Shown here piece by piece: positions 13,239-24,985 of a stretch of 64,000 bases of DNA. The stretch covers positions 19,592,001-19,656,000 of the forward strand of contig NC_071331.1 in NCBI RefSeq assembly GCF_010183535.1, written 5' to 3'. Under the pieces are notes generated by a model that was given only the letters and a program-made list of their open reading frames with translations, did not search any database and was not told the origin of the DNA. Position 1 is the first letter of the stretch; every line of letters begins with the position of its first letter. This DNA is from Caenorhabditis remanei (lineage: Eukaryota; Nematoda; Chromadorea; Rhabditida; Rhabditidae). Made by a program: the position numbers and the translations under genes.

Positions 13239-15598
13239 CTGTTTCAAAAATAATTAAAGTTTCCATCAACATGTAGTTTTTCTATTCTTGCGCTGTTTCT
13301 GTTGCTTATTTTCAAAATTTCCATTCAAAGCGGTTTGCCTTTCTAATGTTCAAATAATCCCAATGTTCTCCTGAAAAAGTAATTTCTCTCAAAGAGGTGT
13401 TTATTTAATTCAACGTGAATTAGTTTTTTGATCGATTATTCAACAAAACCAATGCGAAAAATAATAATCGATACCGGTTTGAAACGAAGCATTCAAAAAA
13501 GTCTTTGTATATATTGTTTTCGGTCAAAATAATTATTTTGAATTTCGAATTCGAGACTTTCTGTTTCAAAAATATCTAAAAGTTTCTTTATCGTTTCGTG
13601 CCTGCAGTCGGAAGCGTTTGGTGTAACAATATTTAGTTTCTGTGCCAAAAAAAACTGCTGTTTTCTATTTTTGTTTTATGAAAATACTAGTTTAAGTATT
13701 TACTCAATAATTACTCAATAGTTAAAACACTAATTAGAAATCGATTGGGAAAGTATTCTGAAAATCCCGTAATTCCAAAATTAGAGAAGTAGAAAAAATC
13801 TACTGTTTCAGTAGTCATCATTAGTTAGATTCTGATTTAATTTATATTTCAATGCGTATCCGTGTTCGATATTAACGAAACAAAGAAACTGAATAAAAGT
13901 GGGCGGAGCGTATTCAAATAAGTTTTTTTTAGTAAGCAGTTTTAATAAAAATCGAACTATTACTTCGTCTAGTATATATTTGTTTTTGGGTTTTCATTGA
14001 AACAGTAATACACTTTACATTTGTTTTTGTTTTTACTGTTTCAAGAGCCATTCAAATTTTTCAGCATAAGTTTCCTTCTTAATCTTTTAATATTTTTCAA
14101 ATTTGTGTCAAACAGAAATTTATGATATATAGTATGAATATCTAGTTAGAGACAAAATGAGAAATAGTTCATTTTTCTGTTTCAAATATTATCTTTGTCT
14201 ACCTCAGAATGGAAAAAATGTTAGCCCTACTTTTTTGAAAACTGTCCATCAGTTCCTCTCAAACTGTATAACTTCTCAAAAAAAAAATCTACTGTTTCAG
14301 GGGTGTGGGTTATATAGACTTTCAAAGTATACTTCAATTAATGTCCTTTTCTCCCACATCAGTTTTTTCTCTAATAATGAAAGAAGCATAAATGGGAGGA
14401 GCTTGTTTGAAAAGTTTTCTCTAATCTCAACTTTATATTTCAAAATTATGACTGACTTTTTCGAATAAAGTCAAGTATTGCTAATGATAAAATCTTCATA
14501 ACCTGTTTCGGTTGTCCATCAACACAACAACTCAGTTGAAACTGTGGAAGTTTCAGTGAAACAGTAAATTTCCATAGAAATCTCATGAAATTTACTGTTT
14601 CAATATTTTTCGGTTAGAAATAGCATAAATACACCGTTTGATTTTGAATTAGGACCACGAAACTGTTTTGATATAAAAGAAACATCATAAAAGTGGATTG
14701 AGCGCAACCATAAAAGTTTTGAAAAAAAGAATGTGAAACGAACTTAATATTGCCTTCTTACAATTTTTAGTCTCAGTTTCTGACTGAAACAGTAGTGCAC
14801 ATTTTGGATATTTCAAAGAAAAAATAAAGTATATCAAGCAAATAACACTCGTTACGAAAATATTTATTGTTGAAACAGTAGAATTTTTACTGTTTCAACG
14901 TATATCGTTTAGCTACAGAAATCATTGCCCATTAAACATTTTTTGCTAACAACAATCTAGATAGTTGCCAGAACAAACAACAATCTATGTTTTTATTTTA
15001 ATGCATTGACGGAAGCAATAATACACTTTTTGTTTTGTTTATAATTTTACTGTTTCAAGGCGTGTTCTAATTTTTCATCGGAATTGTGCTCCTCACTATT
15101 AATGATTTAATTTCTACATTATTTTCTTTTTTCACATTCTCTTTGGATGCTGTTTTCTTAAATGAGCAAGTTTCACCAGAAACCAGAAATATTAGCGATT
15201 TTAATGAAACAGTATAATATTGGAAAACGTTAAAATTTCTCACTGTTTCAAAAATCTCAGATTAGAAATGTTCATAACCTGCTTGGTCGCTTGAGCCATT
15301 CCTTCCTTTCTCATTTGTGTCCAGCTCCATAATTCCCATTGACCCCTCATACCTCTATTTCTCTCCCTTCTCTCTCTCTCTCTCTCTCTCTCAATTACCT
15401 TCTGTTTCAAACCCAAAAATCACAATTTTCTTCTCTGTTTGTTTTTCGGTTTACTCACTCCTAATTGTCCTTCTCTTTCTTTTCTTCCCCAACTTTTTCT
15501 CACCGTTTCATCTGAAGAATGAAATTTGAACTGTCACATATCAAGTTGATTTTTACAATTAGGCTTTTGGATATTTTCTGCAAAAATATGCTGTTTCA
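13239..15598 (+). promoter_or_regulatory. 12 plus-strand 21U-RNA promoter octamers, 13.2-15.6 kb
   Basis: CTGTTTCA starts at 13239, 13561, 13803, 14036, 14177, 14292, 14595, 14890, 15050, 15243, 15402 and 15591. At about one per 200 bp this is one of the densest stretches in the window. No protein gene is supported between the 12 kb transposon and the GPCR at 16.4 kb. Confidence 0.85.
13998..15212 (-). promoter_or_regulatory. 5 minus-strand 21U-RNA promoter octamers, 14-15.2 kb
   Basis: TGAAACAG starts at 13998, 14557, 14785, 14871 and 15205. Several form divergent or convergent pairs with plus-strand octamers only 19-40 bp away (13998/14036, 14557/14595, 14871/14890, 15205/15243). Confidence 0.8.
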
Positions 15599-15691
15599 AA
15601 AGATAGTATTGTATTTTGAAGTTTAATAACAAATTGATATTCGAAAGTTTCATACTTCGTCTTGAACCAGTTTTATACATTTCTTATTCAA

Positions 15692-15837
15692 TTATTAGCT
15701 CTGCAGAGATCTTTCAAGTGCGCTCCACCGAAATGCTCTTGAAAAATGACAATTTTTCTCTGAATCTCTCAATTTCACGCACAATTTACTTCGGTTTCGG
15801 TAGAGCGCGGTTGTAAGAAGCGTGGCGTGCCAATAAT
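15692..15837. mobile_element. Short inverted-repeat element (MITE), copy C
   Basis: Third member of the family at 2828 and 6512. The left arm is more diverged (CTTTCAAGTGCGCTCCACCG); the right arm reads CGGTAGAGCGCGGTTGTAAG. Confidence 0.7.
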
Positions 15838-16404
15838 TTTGATTCGAACTTCTTTTTTTTTCCGTTTCAAATTTAATTTATGAGAAAACTTTCAACCGTA
15901 ACCATGATTCGCCTTCTGATTGTTCATTGTCTCACCTTTTTTCTCAAATCAACCTCTCATAGTAACTCGATTTGTACGGCGGACATTTCCGACTAAAAAT
16001 GTTTTTTTTAAGGTTTTTGTAAACAATAACTGTTTCTAAAACTTTTCTTGTTATTGCAATTTCTTATCTTCCAATTCTTCCTAGAAAAAAAAAACTTCTG
16101 CTCCATTTATCTCGATTCATTCAACTTCGTTTTTTTCTGTTTCCAACCATTTTAATATGAAAAACTACGAGATATCATTTTGTTGCTGGAATCAAATGTT
16201 CTTGGAATAATGCTTTCGTAGTTTTTCATAAGCTGCTTCATTTTTGTTTTCCATCCAGGATTTTTGGATTTTTTTCATGTCATTTCCAGAATTGCTGTTC
16301 TTTTTCTTTTCTCTCCCGTTCTTCATCTCTTATTACGTATGAACCCATAAATCCCTTTACTCTGAAATTGCAGATCGAACGACTCATCGAAAAACAAATA
16401 CGCG

Positions 16405-19400
16405 ATGGATGAAGGAGGAGGAGGTGGTGTCCTTCTTCAGAGAATCACAACGACCGCTTCTGAAATTATAATGAGAAATGAGATGATGACTACTTCTACA
16501 ACGACTACATCGAATCCAGCAGTCGAGGAAGCTTATCATATCTATTATTTGACACCCACTATGAAAGTGAGTTTTGATTTTTCAATGCTGTCAGATTTGA
16601 TATGAAACGAATTATATAAAACACTTGATGTTCTCAGATGCTGTGCATTCTATTCTACAGTATTCTCTGCGTGTGTTGTGTCTATGGAAACGTGCTTGTA
16701 ATACTTGTCATTGTCTACTTTAAACGATTACGAACGGCTACGAATATTCTGATTCTCAATTTGGCAGTTGGTGAGTGACTAGCGAACAGATTGAACTGAC
16801 AACTTCAGAAAATTTATTTATATTGAAGCAGTAAAAATTTTATGTTGATTTTTATGAGTTCTGTAAATATTTATTTTTTTCAAAATAGTCGCCCGGAAAA
16901 TGAGGCCCGAAAGTTCAGCACTGGAAAAAATTCATTTTTTTAGGAGTAAAACTATTTAAGACTGATTATTTGTAGGTTTCAAAGGTTTTTGAGGAATACA
17001 GTTGTGAGAAAATATGGAAAAATTTGAAAATTATTGTAGTGATTAAGTTCAAAAATTTCAATGCGGGATGGGCGACCCGGAACTTCGCAAGTCTGATTTA
17101 TACTGTTCCGGTCTCCAATTATGATTTGATTTTTTCAAACATTGACCTGAATCCAGTTCATTTTTTACAGACTTCTATCAAAAAATCTTAGTGTCTCAGC
17201 GAACCTCCCATAATTTACTTATTTTTCTCATTCACAATATCCAAATAACTTTATTTCAATTCCTAAAAATATGTAATCTCGCACCAACAGTACAGTTGTT
17301 TTCTCTTATCAAATTCCAATTTCACATGAAACAGTGATTTTTTTGAAAATAGTATCAGAATAAATTTTACCGTTCACAGTCTATTTTCAGTATTATAAAT
17401 TTGCCTTCGAAATATTTCAATGCCCATCACCAAGGAATCAATAAAAACAATCAGTGCTTCAATTTTAATTCTAAATTGAAACAGCAAGCTTCTTATAATT
17501 ATTAACTGAATTATGAATTTTGAAAAGCTCATAAATCTGAACTTTAAAAAGGAAAAGTTCTTTAATCTATTTATTCTTGCCAGGAAACAACTTACTTTTT
17601 CTCTGAAATTGTATTATTCTACTGAAACAGTGAAATTTTCAAAGAATTCATTGCTCATTTTACACAAATTTCATAATCCGAAATTTCCATGACTAAAAAT
17701 TAAGTTTTCTTTTCAATTTTTAATTTCTGGTTGAAACAGGAAACTTATTTAGAAACTGAGTTAAAAAATTTTCCACACTTCATACAGAGAAAATCAATGC
17801 GTCTAACCATTGTTTCAAGCTTCAATACCAACTGAAACCGTGAAAATTTTGCAATTCTTAATTCCAGCCGACCTTCTAATCTCCGTCTTCTGCATTCCAT
17901 TCAGTTACTGGCAAGTGCTCATTTTCGACGACCAACGATGGCTCTTCGGTTCCATGATGTGCTCTCTTCTGGCTTTTCTGCAAGCAATGGCCGTATTTCT
18001 CTCCGCTTGGACTCTCGTGGTCATCAGTTTCGACCGTTGGATGGCCATCATGTTCGTCTTGACTCCATCGATTCGAATCACCACTCGAAGAGCTTTATAT
18101 CTTGTAGCCGCCACATGGATCTTTAGTATTCTGATGGCACTTCCTCTTCTCTTCACCACGAGATCCTTCGAAATCCAGGAAGGAATCGAGAATTGTGGAG
18201 AGAATTGGACATATTTCGGTGATGCGGGAGAGCAAGTCCGGAAAGTCTATTCGTCGATGGTTGTGATTCTACAGTATATTGTACCACAAGCAGTTTTGAT
18301 CATCACTTATACACATATCGGAATAAAGATGTGGAATAGTCGGGTGCCGGGAATGCAGAATGGAGCAACGAAGAAGATGATTGTGGATAGACATGAAAGT
18401 GTGAAAAAGGTGAGTGGTTTTAAAACGTCCGGTTTTGAAACGTTCCAGAGGCGGAGAATAATATTAAAAACTCGGATTATTAAAACTGGAACTTATTTGA
18501 AACTGAAGTGATATTTTTGAAACTGAAAAAAAAAAATTTATACGAAATATAAATTTTTTGGTTGAATCAATTTATTATCTAGATACCTAAAAGAAGTTTT
18601 AGTTAGAAAAAAACGCCATAAAACTGAATATTAACAAAAATGTCTAAGACGTCCACATGAAAAATTTTATTGAAACAGAAAATTTTAGAGATCTATTATT
18701 TTTTTATAAGCAGATAAAAAATTTTAAACATGCGTCGAATCAAATAGTTTGTTAATCTTAATAAATTAACTTAAAAATAAGAATTTTGAAACTGCAAAAA
18801 GATCTACAATCATAACGCATAACTAGAGACCGCAACATTTTTTTCAAACTCAATTTTTCATTAAAATTTCCATCCTGACCTTTTCTTCAGGTAAATGGAA
18901 GTACATGCCCAAATTTTTTTCTGAAAATATTCACACTCTCCAAAGTTACAGGACCTTTTAGTCAGCCATGGTTTCTACTGAATTTCTCTTGGGGAGGCAT
19001 AACATCCACCAACTACTCATTTCTCTGTTAGAAAGTATTTGAAACAGGAAATTTTTGTACTTCTTTTACAAGAACTTAGTGTAAAAGAAGTTCAATAATG
19101 ACCGCATTAGACTTTAAACCTTTTATTTTCCCAGACAGTAATTGTTTGGACTCCAAACGATTGTATTTACATCGGCTCATAGAACATCATCTTAATAGAT
19201 ATAATTAGTAACATTCAAAATTCAAAAATGTTTTGAAACAGCAATTTTGATCCTATGATGTGCAACGTTTTCCTTTGATTAAGTTTACCTTTCTCAGTTA
19301 GCTGGAACAGTAAATTTCACTGTTTGAGGATTATGTGAAAAGTGTAAATTTCGGAAAAGACGGTAATAATAACTGGAAATACTGAAAGTTCAAAAATTGT

Positions 19401-21430
19401 CGTATTCAATCTTCAGTTTATTATTCTTATCTCATTTCATGATTAGCTGAAACAGAAACTTCAAAATATCGGATATAACTAAACTCCTAACATCTTCCTC
19501 TCTGTTAATTTCTCTCTGAAACAGTTAAAAAGTCCGAAAATTTCAGCTCGTCCCAATGGTCATCCTCATCTCGGCTCTCTTCGCTCTATGCTGGCTTCCA
19601 TTGCTCATTCTGATCAATGTGATTCCAGAATTTTATCCGAATATCAACAGTTGGGGATACATTCTGTACTTGTGGTTAGTCTTTGGGATAGTGGAAATAA
19701 TTTATTAGTTTTTGCTGAAACAGTAAAACAATTTCTTTATTCCAGGTGGTTTGCCCACGGGCTCGCAATGCTGCACTCCATCGTCAATCCCGTCATTTAT
19801 TTCATCCGTAACGCCCGTTTCCGTGAGGGATTCTGCTACTTCTCTTCCAAACTTCTCCCATGTATTGCATTCAAAGAATTCCGTCTGCTGACGGATAATA
19901 ATACCAGTAGGAGGTCAGTTTTTCACTTTTTTCTTTGAAAAAAACTTTAAGTTTTCAAGTGGATATTTTTCCCTTATGTTTCTCATTTTCATCAGATATA
20001 ATTGATCAATTTAACCCAATTATCTAACCATTTTTATTTATTCAGTTTCCGAAATCGTTCTCGTTTTTCTGGCGTCATAAATCCGGCGTCGAGTGATGAT
20101 AAATCTGCTGTAAGGATGATATAATCTTACTAATTTTCTTTTGGTTTTTTTTGTTGGTTTTTTGCTTCTTTGGCTGAATTCTAGACACGCTTTTTTGAAT
20201 TGCATTCTGCACCTCTAATCTGTTGATTTCTTGGCTGAGTTTTGTAGATATATGTACAGTATTCTAGGGTTACGGTAGAGTATGCAAATTTTCGTGCACC
20301 CGATTTTACGACACTATGCGTATGATTACTGTAGTGTGAGGAACGGTAGAGATTATGTTGGTTTGGCTGATTTGTCCTGGAAAACGTCCGTCCATTTCCC
20401 TAAAATAATGTCAAAAAATTACTGTTTCGAGTTTTCTTTCGTATTTTAAAGACGTCCCAAAAATTTGTTTTCTTCGAGTTTATCAGACATTAATTAAATT
20501 TATTTCTGTTTTTCTCTCAACGACTCTGAAAACCACTAAAAAAAAGCTCAAGGACTTTTTGAAACGAAGGTCACTGTTTCAAAACATTTAGATTGCTGAA
20601 GCAAATTCAATTTGAGCTAATTAGACAATAATTTCTAGGTCCCAAATCACCAAATACGGCTCCGGGACGGTTTGAAACTGAGGAATTCTCTATCACGCAC
20701 ATTTCGCAACCTGTTGGGTACCTCGGAACCCCAAAAAATGGTTTTTCGAACATTTTGTTACAATGTTTAATTTTGAAATGTCTAAGCACAAATTGAGCTA
20801 TTGATCCTCATGATATCCATTTTTTAAGCAGAAAAACCATAAAATTTGGAGAAACTTTGAAACCGTGACGTTTCGAAACTTATTTACTTCGAATTAAAAT
20901 TTGGACCAAGATTATCAAATTTACTGTTTCAAAGTGTTTCCGATTTCTGCCGGACTTTTTTGAATCTATTCTCAGTATGAAAGCATCAAGATAATTTTGA
21001 AACTTTTAAAATCGGACGTTATACAACTGAGACATTTCGAAACCGACCTATCATCAGTCTTGAAAAATTCTGTTGCAGGTCCAATTTTACAAAACTACTG
21101 TTTCAAAGTATTAGGTAGCTGAAACAGTTTCAGAAAATATTAGTTTTGAAAAGACCATATCAAGCTTCCTAACTCCCTCACATCCTTCAGTTTCACACGT
21201 AGACGCTTCAGTTCCAATTCCATGTTTTCTCCTTTTTTGCCTCTACTCCTATTCCACTGCTTTCTCCACTACATTCCATCCATATAAAATAAATATTATA
21301 TTTTCAGGCACCGTTTACGAGATATTCACGAGGTGGAGGCCTTGACCGGCAAACATTCCGTTCGGCACGTTTCTTCGAAGCACGACCGCTTGTCGTCATC
21401 CGAAATAACTCTGCCAATTCTCTCGCGTAG
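16405..21430 (+). CDS. Neuropeptide-receptor-like class A GPCR, seven exons
   Basis: Exons 16405-16566, 16638-16770, 17868-18409, 19547-19674, 19746-19913, 20046-20109 and 21308-21430 join in frame to 439 codons plus TAG; all introns are GT-AG. An acceptor TTGCAG ends at 16373, upstream of the chosen ATG. Rhodopsin-family landmarks: GN in TM1 (71-72), NLAVAD in TM2 (D100), Cys130 at the top of TM3, DRW (154-156) in place of DRY, Cys208 and an NWT sequon (211) in loop 2, CWLP in TM6 (294-297), NPVIY in TM7 (336-340). The 54-residue N-terminus is acidic, then Thr/Ser-rich, and lacks an obvious signal peptide; the C-tail is Arg/Ser-rich. The pattern fits nematode NPY/RFamide-type receptors acting at the neuronal plasma membrane. 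Ligand and orthologue are not assigned. Introns 2, 3 and 5 are full of antisense 21U promoter motifs. Confidence 0.85.
17327..19723 (-). promoter_or_regulatory. 10 intronic 21U-RNA promoter octamers, antisense to the GPCR
   Basis: TGAAACAG starts at 17327, 17477, 17623, 17732, 18671, 19040, 19234, 19448, 19517 and 19716. All ten lie in introns 2, 3 or 4 and all face against the host gene. Seven have a correctly oriented YRNT with its T at 38-40 nt: 17289, 17437, 17692, 18633, 19001, 19194 and 19478. One more (17623) has it at 37 nt. Confidence 0.8.
19458..19478 (-). ncRNA. predicted intronic 21U-RNA, antisense to the GPCR
   Basis: The octamer at 19517-19524 (minus) is followed 39 nt on by TAGT with its T at 19478. 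The octamer is preserved in the second GPCR copy at 27499. Equivalent predictions have their T at 17289, 17437, 17692, 18633, 19001 and 19194. Confidence 0.4.
20574..21127. promoter_or_regulatory. 21U-RNA promoter octamers in GPCR intron 6
   Basis: Plus-strand octamers start at 20574, 20924 and 21098; a minus-strand one is at 21120. In this last intron the strand preference flips to sense with the gene. A decayed octamer (CTGTTTCG) lies near 20422, where the second GPCR copy has an intact one at 28409. Confidence 0.75.
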
Positions 21431-21481
21431 CTTCTCGAGAGTCCTTCGAAAGATTGATTTACCATGTACTTGAATTAAAGA

Positions 21482-21824
21482 GGAGAGTGAGAGAGAGGGT
21501 GCAGACAACGAGAGTGTCTAACTTCTCTGCGTCTCTCCTTAATTTGATGGTTTGTATCTCATGACTCAAAATAGCTACAAACATAAAAAATATACAATTG
21601 AACGCAAAATGTCACGTAGATCATTTTTATAGTTGACAACTTTTTTGTATCTCTTCAGCCTTTTGTGATCACGCGCTTCGAAGTTAAGACGCAGACTGCT
21701 AGACACTCTCGTTTCTCTGCGTCTCTCTCTCTTTCTTCTAGAACCTTTCGTTTACTTGAAGTAATGAGAGACTAGAGAACACAGACAGCTAGAGTGTCTG
21801 CATCTCTGCACCCTCTCTCTCTCC
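21482..21824. mobile_element. Inverted-repeat element in the GPCR 3' flank, long form
   Basis: The ends read GGAGAGTGAGAGAGAGGGTG and, inverted, TGCACCCTCTCTCTCTCC, each followed inward by an inverted copy of GAGTGTCT. It starts about 50 bp after the GPCR stop codon. The equivalent element behind the second GPCR copy (29493-29647) is about 190 bp shorter, so the interior was gained or lost after duplication. Confidence 0.6.
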
Positions 21825-23115
21825 TTGTCTACTTTTCCCCATAATTTCCCGTGATCTCGATTAATCGTAAGAAACAATATCTGTAGTTTTCTCTCTCTCA
21901 TCCTTCATTTCGTGTTCTCTCATTTTTGTATAGGCAATAATTTGGTATTTGTGTCCAAAAGAAACTTCTCATACCGGTATGTTCTTATTCTAACTTTTGT
22001 CATGAAGAATGATGTATTTATCGTTATTTTGCGAGTTTTCTTATTTCATTCGTTTATTTGATTTAAATGAAATGAACAATATTTTCACAAATTTAGAAAT
22101 AGTTTTTTGCTATGAAAATTATTCTTTCTCCTGAACCAGTGAAACAAATATTTAACGGATGCAACCATTGCGGAACACTTATTAGTTATAGCAAGATTTT
22201 ATTATGGACATTTTGAAACAGTAAAACTTGCCCCACAGAGTGATGTGAGTTTCCTGACGGAAATGCACCTCTTTACCACTTTTCCCCTTATTAGTTGTTT
22301 TGTTGAATAATTCTTGCCCTAACCGTCAAAATGTTTCTTTCAAACTTTGGATAAAAACTTGATTGGGTGACCAAAGTAACAATAGCATCCAGAACACAAT
22401 TTATACAGTACGCAGTCGAAACATTACGAAATTATGGACAAATGAGGTGAAAAATTTCTGAAACAGTGAAAAATATCACTTGGTTACTGATTGTTCAGAA
22501 GCCGCCGAACTTTCTCTTGCAAAAGTTTTTTTTTTTTACTGCTGAAACTAAAACCAACCCTACTAAAGTAGACAATATAATTAACATTATTGAAAAACTA
22601 CTTTTAAAATGATGAAACAGTAACATTTTTCAATCGAACAGAAGATGTGACATTACCCTTTGATATAACTCTTATTATTAGATACAATTTTTGATTAGTT
22701 TATAATATTCAATAGATACAATAAATAATTTTCTCACTTCAAATATTGCAGTAAAGTTATACCTCATACTTGCATTTCCAGCCAAAATAAGAAAATATCA
22801 ATTCAAAGTATTTCTCTAGTTTTACTGTTTCAATATTATTCAAATGTAAGGCAGTAAACAAAACTGCTCTGTTACTTATGTTTCAGTTTTGAAACAGCAA
22901 AAAAAGTACCTAAGATTGTAGAGAGAATTTAAACTCAGCCCTATTGAAATTCAAACTGTAGAATCAGTAAAATTTGGGAATAAGTATGTACTGTTTTGCC
23001 AAAATGGAACTAAAACAATTTTGGTTAAGTTGAATATGTTCGGGTTTTGAAACTGGAAAGTGAACATTTTCATAAACTTTGAAATTTGCATCAGAAGAGC
23101 CACATCAAATAGAAG

Positions 23116-23374
23116 CTCAGGACTCCACAATTTTTTAAAAATTTCTTTGTCCTTGTCATATCAGGAATCAGAATAAACCCACTACTTGTTTTTGGGAATT
23201 TGAACAAATCGATTTTTTAACAGAAACGACTGTTTCAATCACTTTGTAAAACGTAAATTTTGTTCAATAGCTTGATTTGTCTGTTCAAATTCCCTAAAAT
23301 AAGTAGTGAGTTTATTCTGATTCCTGATATGACAAAGACAAAGAAATTTTTAAAAATTGTGGAGTCCTGAGCTA
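23116..23374. repeat. Palindromic element with arms of about 95 bp
   Basis: The left arm begins GCTCAGGACTCCACAATTTT and the right arm ends with its inverse. The arms also share inverted TATCAGGAATCAGAATAAAC. The short spacer carries a 21U octamer at 23230. No open frame. Probably a MITE; no target duplication identified. Confidence 0.7.
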
Positions 23375-23411
23375 CTATTTTATGAGACTCTTCTGATACA
23401 GTTATCCCCAC

Positions 23412-23738
23412 TGCAGATAAAATATTTTTGCTTTTTATTTTTCGTTTTTTGGTATTAATCTACGGTCAAGAGATCGACTCCGGATGTTGGCAAAATCTTT
23501 TTTATTGATTTTTTTTTATCTAAACAAAAAAACGGACATCTCAAAAATAAGAAACATATCACGATGAAACCATTAACTCATGTTTTCTTTAAATCAGGCG
23601 TTTTTAGATGCCGGTTTTTTTGTTAAGATTTAAAAAATCAATAAAAAAGATGTTGCCAACATCCTGAGTCGATCCCTCGACCGTAGACTAATACCAAAAA
23701 ACGAAAAATAAAAAGCAAAAATATTTTATCTGCAGTGG
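23412..23738. repeat. Palindrome whose arms each hold a tRNA-like unit
   Basis: The outer arms are inverted copies (CTGCAGATAAAATATTTTTG and its inverse), continuing through GGTATTAATCTACGGTC and the tRNA-like unit in each arm. The loop of about 140 bp contains inverted CGGACATC/GATGCCGG sequence. Confidence 0.7.
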
Positions 23739-23911
23739 GAATCGAACCTTGGTCTACAGATTGATACCAAAAAGCTAAAAACAAAAAACAAAAAAGTTTT
23801 GCCGCCAGTGGGGATCGAACCCTGGTTGTCAGATTCGTACCAAAAGACCAAAAACGGAATGCAAAAAAGTTTTGCCAGGCCCGGTGTCGAACCCCGGACC
23901 CTCGGAACCAT
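23449..23911. repeat. Cluster of five tRNA-like, B-box-bearing units
   Basis: One unit runs on + (23449-23504) and four on - (23649-23700, 23730-23774, 23794-23846, 23862-23911). Read on the coding strand, each has GGTA..AATCT, then a T-arm-like segment such as GGGTTCGATCCCCAC (a good Pol III B-box match in the later copies). The better-preserved units then have GGCAAAACTTTTTT, a T-run that could end Pol III transcription. No complete tRNA cloverleaf or convincing A box is visible, so these look like tRNA-derived SINE-like pieces. Confidence 0.5.
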
Positions 23912-23953
23912 AATATTACCTCTTTTCTAGAGTGAAATTTATACGCGTTTTAC

Positions 23954-24020
23954 CGGTTTCGAAATGTCCGGTTTCGAAATGTCTGGTTTCGAAATGTCCT
24001 GTTTCAAAATGTCCCGGACC
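23954..24020. repeat. Minisatellite of GTTTCGAAATGTCC
   Basis: Four head-to-tail units of about 15 bp end in GTCCCGGACCC. The pattern (CGAAATGTC units ending at CCCGG) recurs with different spacers at 41289-41498 and 62715-63016, suggesting one repeat class. Confidence 0.65.
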
Positions 24021-24772
24021 CATAATTTTGAAGCTACATCGAATGCAGACCTTGGAAAATTTTTTCACTGTTTCAAAAAATTTAGTAATTTTTGAGATTT
24101 TGTGATTTTCAGTTATTCTATAGAGTGCGCGATATATCTTTTTTATCACTTTTCGTACCCGCGAACAACCAAAAAGTCACCTTTCAGCCGCGAAACATCT
24201 TTAGGACCACCTAAAAAATCGAATTTTAAGTTTAATTTAAGAATTTTTTTCCTGGTAAAACTGTTTCATGTGGTCGAAAAACATTCCTTTTGTTGTTTTT
24301 AAGTATTTTCTTTGTTATTCCGTGTTTTTCGAACCAGAAATCGAATATTTGACATTTTCGAATTTTCACCCATCCGAAATATTCACTGTTTCAGAACTTC
24401 AATGCTTGCATCTCAGTGCCCAGATCACGTACCATTCTGAAACTTTCTTGTAAAGTTAATGAAGACATTTATAATAGAAATCAACAATAAATTTGTAAAA
24501 ACATTCATTTTCTGGTAACTTTCATCCAGGATTCTCGAACCCATTTCGACCAAATTCCACTATTTTCAAATCTGTGTCCAAGAAACAAATTCTTGGATCA
24601 GAATGAAAAAAACACTTTAAAAAATGCCAAAATACCGCTAATGTATATCAAAGTTTAGACACTTTCTCCATGTCTTGGACACTCTTGGACACGCACCATG
24701 TTCCCTTTATTTTTATGGTTCTCATTATCAAAAACAGAGGAAAACAGTGAAATGTACTGTAGTTCATGTACG

Positions 24773-24985
24773 ATTGCGAGACTCGCGAGTCTCGCAATAT
24801 TTTTTGCGATCATCACGCGAGCATTAGAAAATGCGATCACGTGCGAGAACAAGCATTAGCGAGGCGAGAAATATGCGAGCATTTTCGAGAATGAAAATGT
24901 TCTCGCATTTACGCAAGAATAAAACATAAAATTCGAGTAATGCGAGTGCGAGAAACAGCGAGAATTGCGAGAATCGTCTTGCAAA
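24773..24985. repeat. GCGAG-rich low-complexity tract
   Basis: About 200 bp dominated by GCGAG/CTCGC words, with the local palindrome GCGAGACTCGCGAGTCTCGC. No open frame. Composition is unlike the flanks. A TTATATATAAAACG junction follows at about 25,013; similar TATATATAAGAATGAT strings occur near 50,585 and 57,313. Confidence 0.5.

Larger units (their letters stand above)
17041..22466. repeat. Segmental duplication, proximal copy
   Basis: Sequence from within GPCR intron 2 to about 1 kb beyond the gene is repeated in the same orientation at about 25,225-30,270. Exons, most introns and the 3' flank align; intron 3 and parts of the 3' flank differ by insertions and deletions. Shorter pieces of the 3' flank recur near 30,750-30,940 and 33,115-33,370. 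Confidence 0.85.

Noticed and set aside
2740..15816. Similar small frames at 2740-2949 and 15616-15816 with a shared SISxTIxxGFGRARL ending
   Set aside because: The similarity comes from copies of the same short MITE, not from a protein.
17905..18159. Minus-strand 84-codon frame opposite GPCR exon 3 (repeated at 25979-26233)
   Set aside because: Shadow of the receptor coding sequence; conserved only because the sense strand is.
23999..24006. CTGTTTCA as a piRNA promoter
   Set aside because: Falls inside the GTTTCGAAATGTCC minisatellite as a one-base variant; kept in the count but considered accidental.
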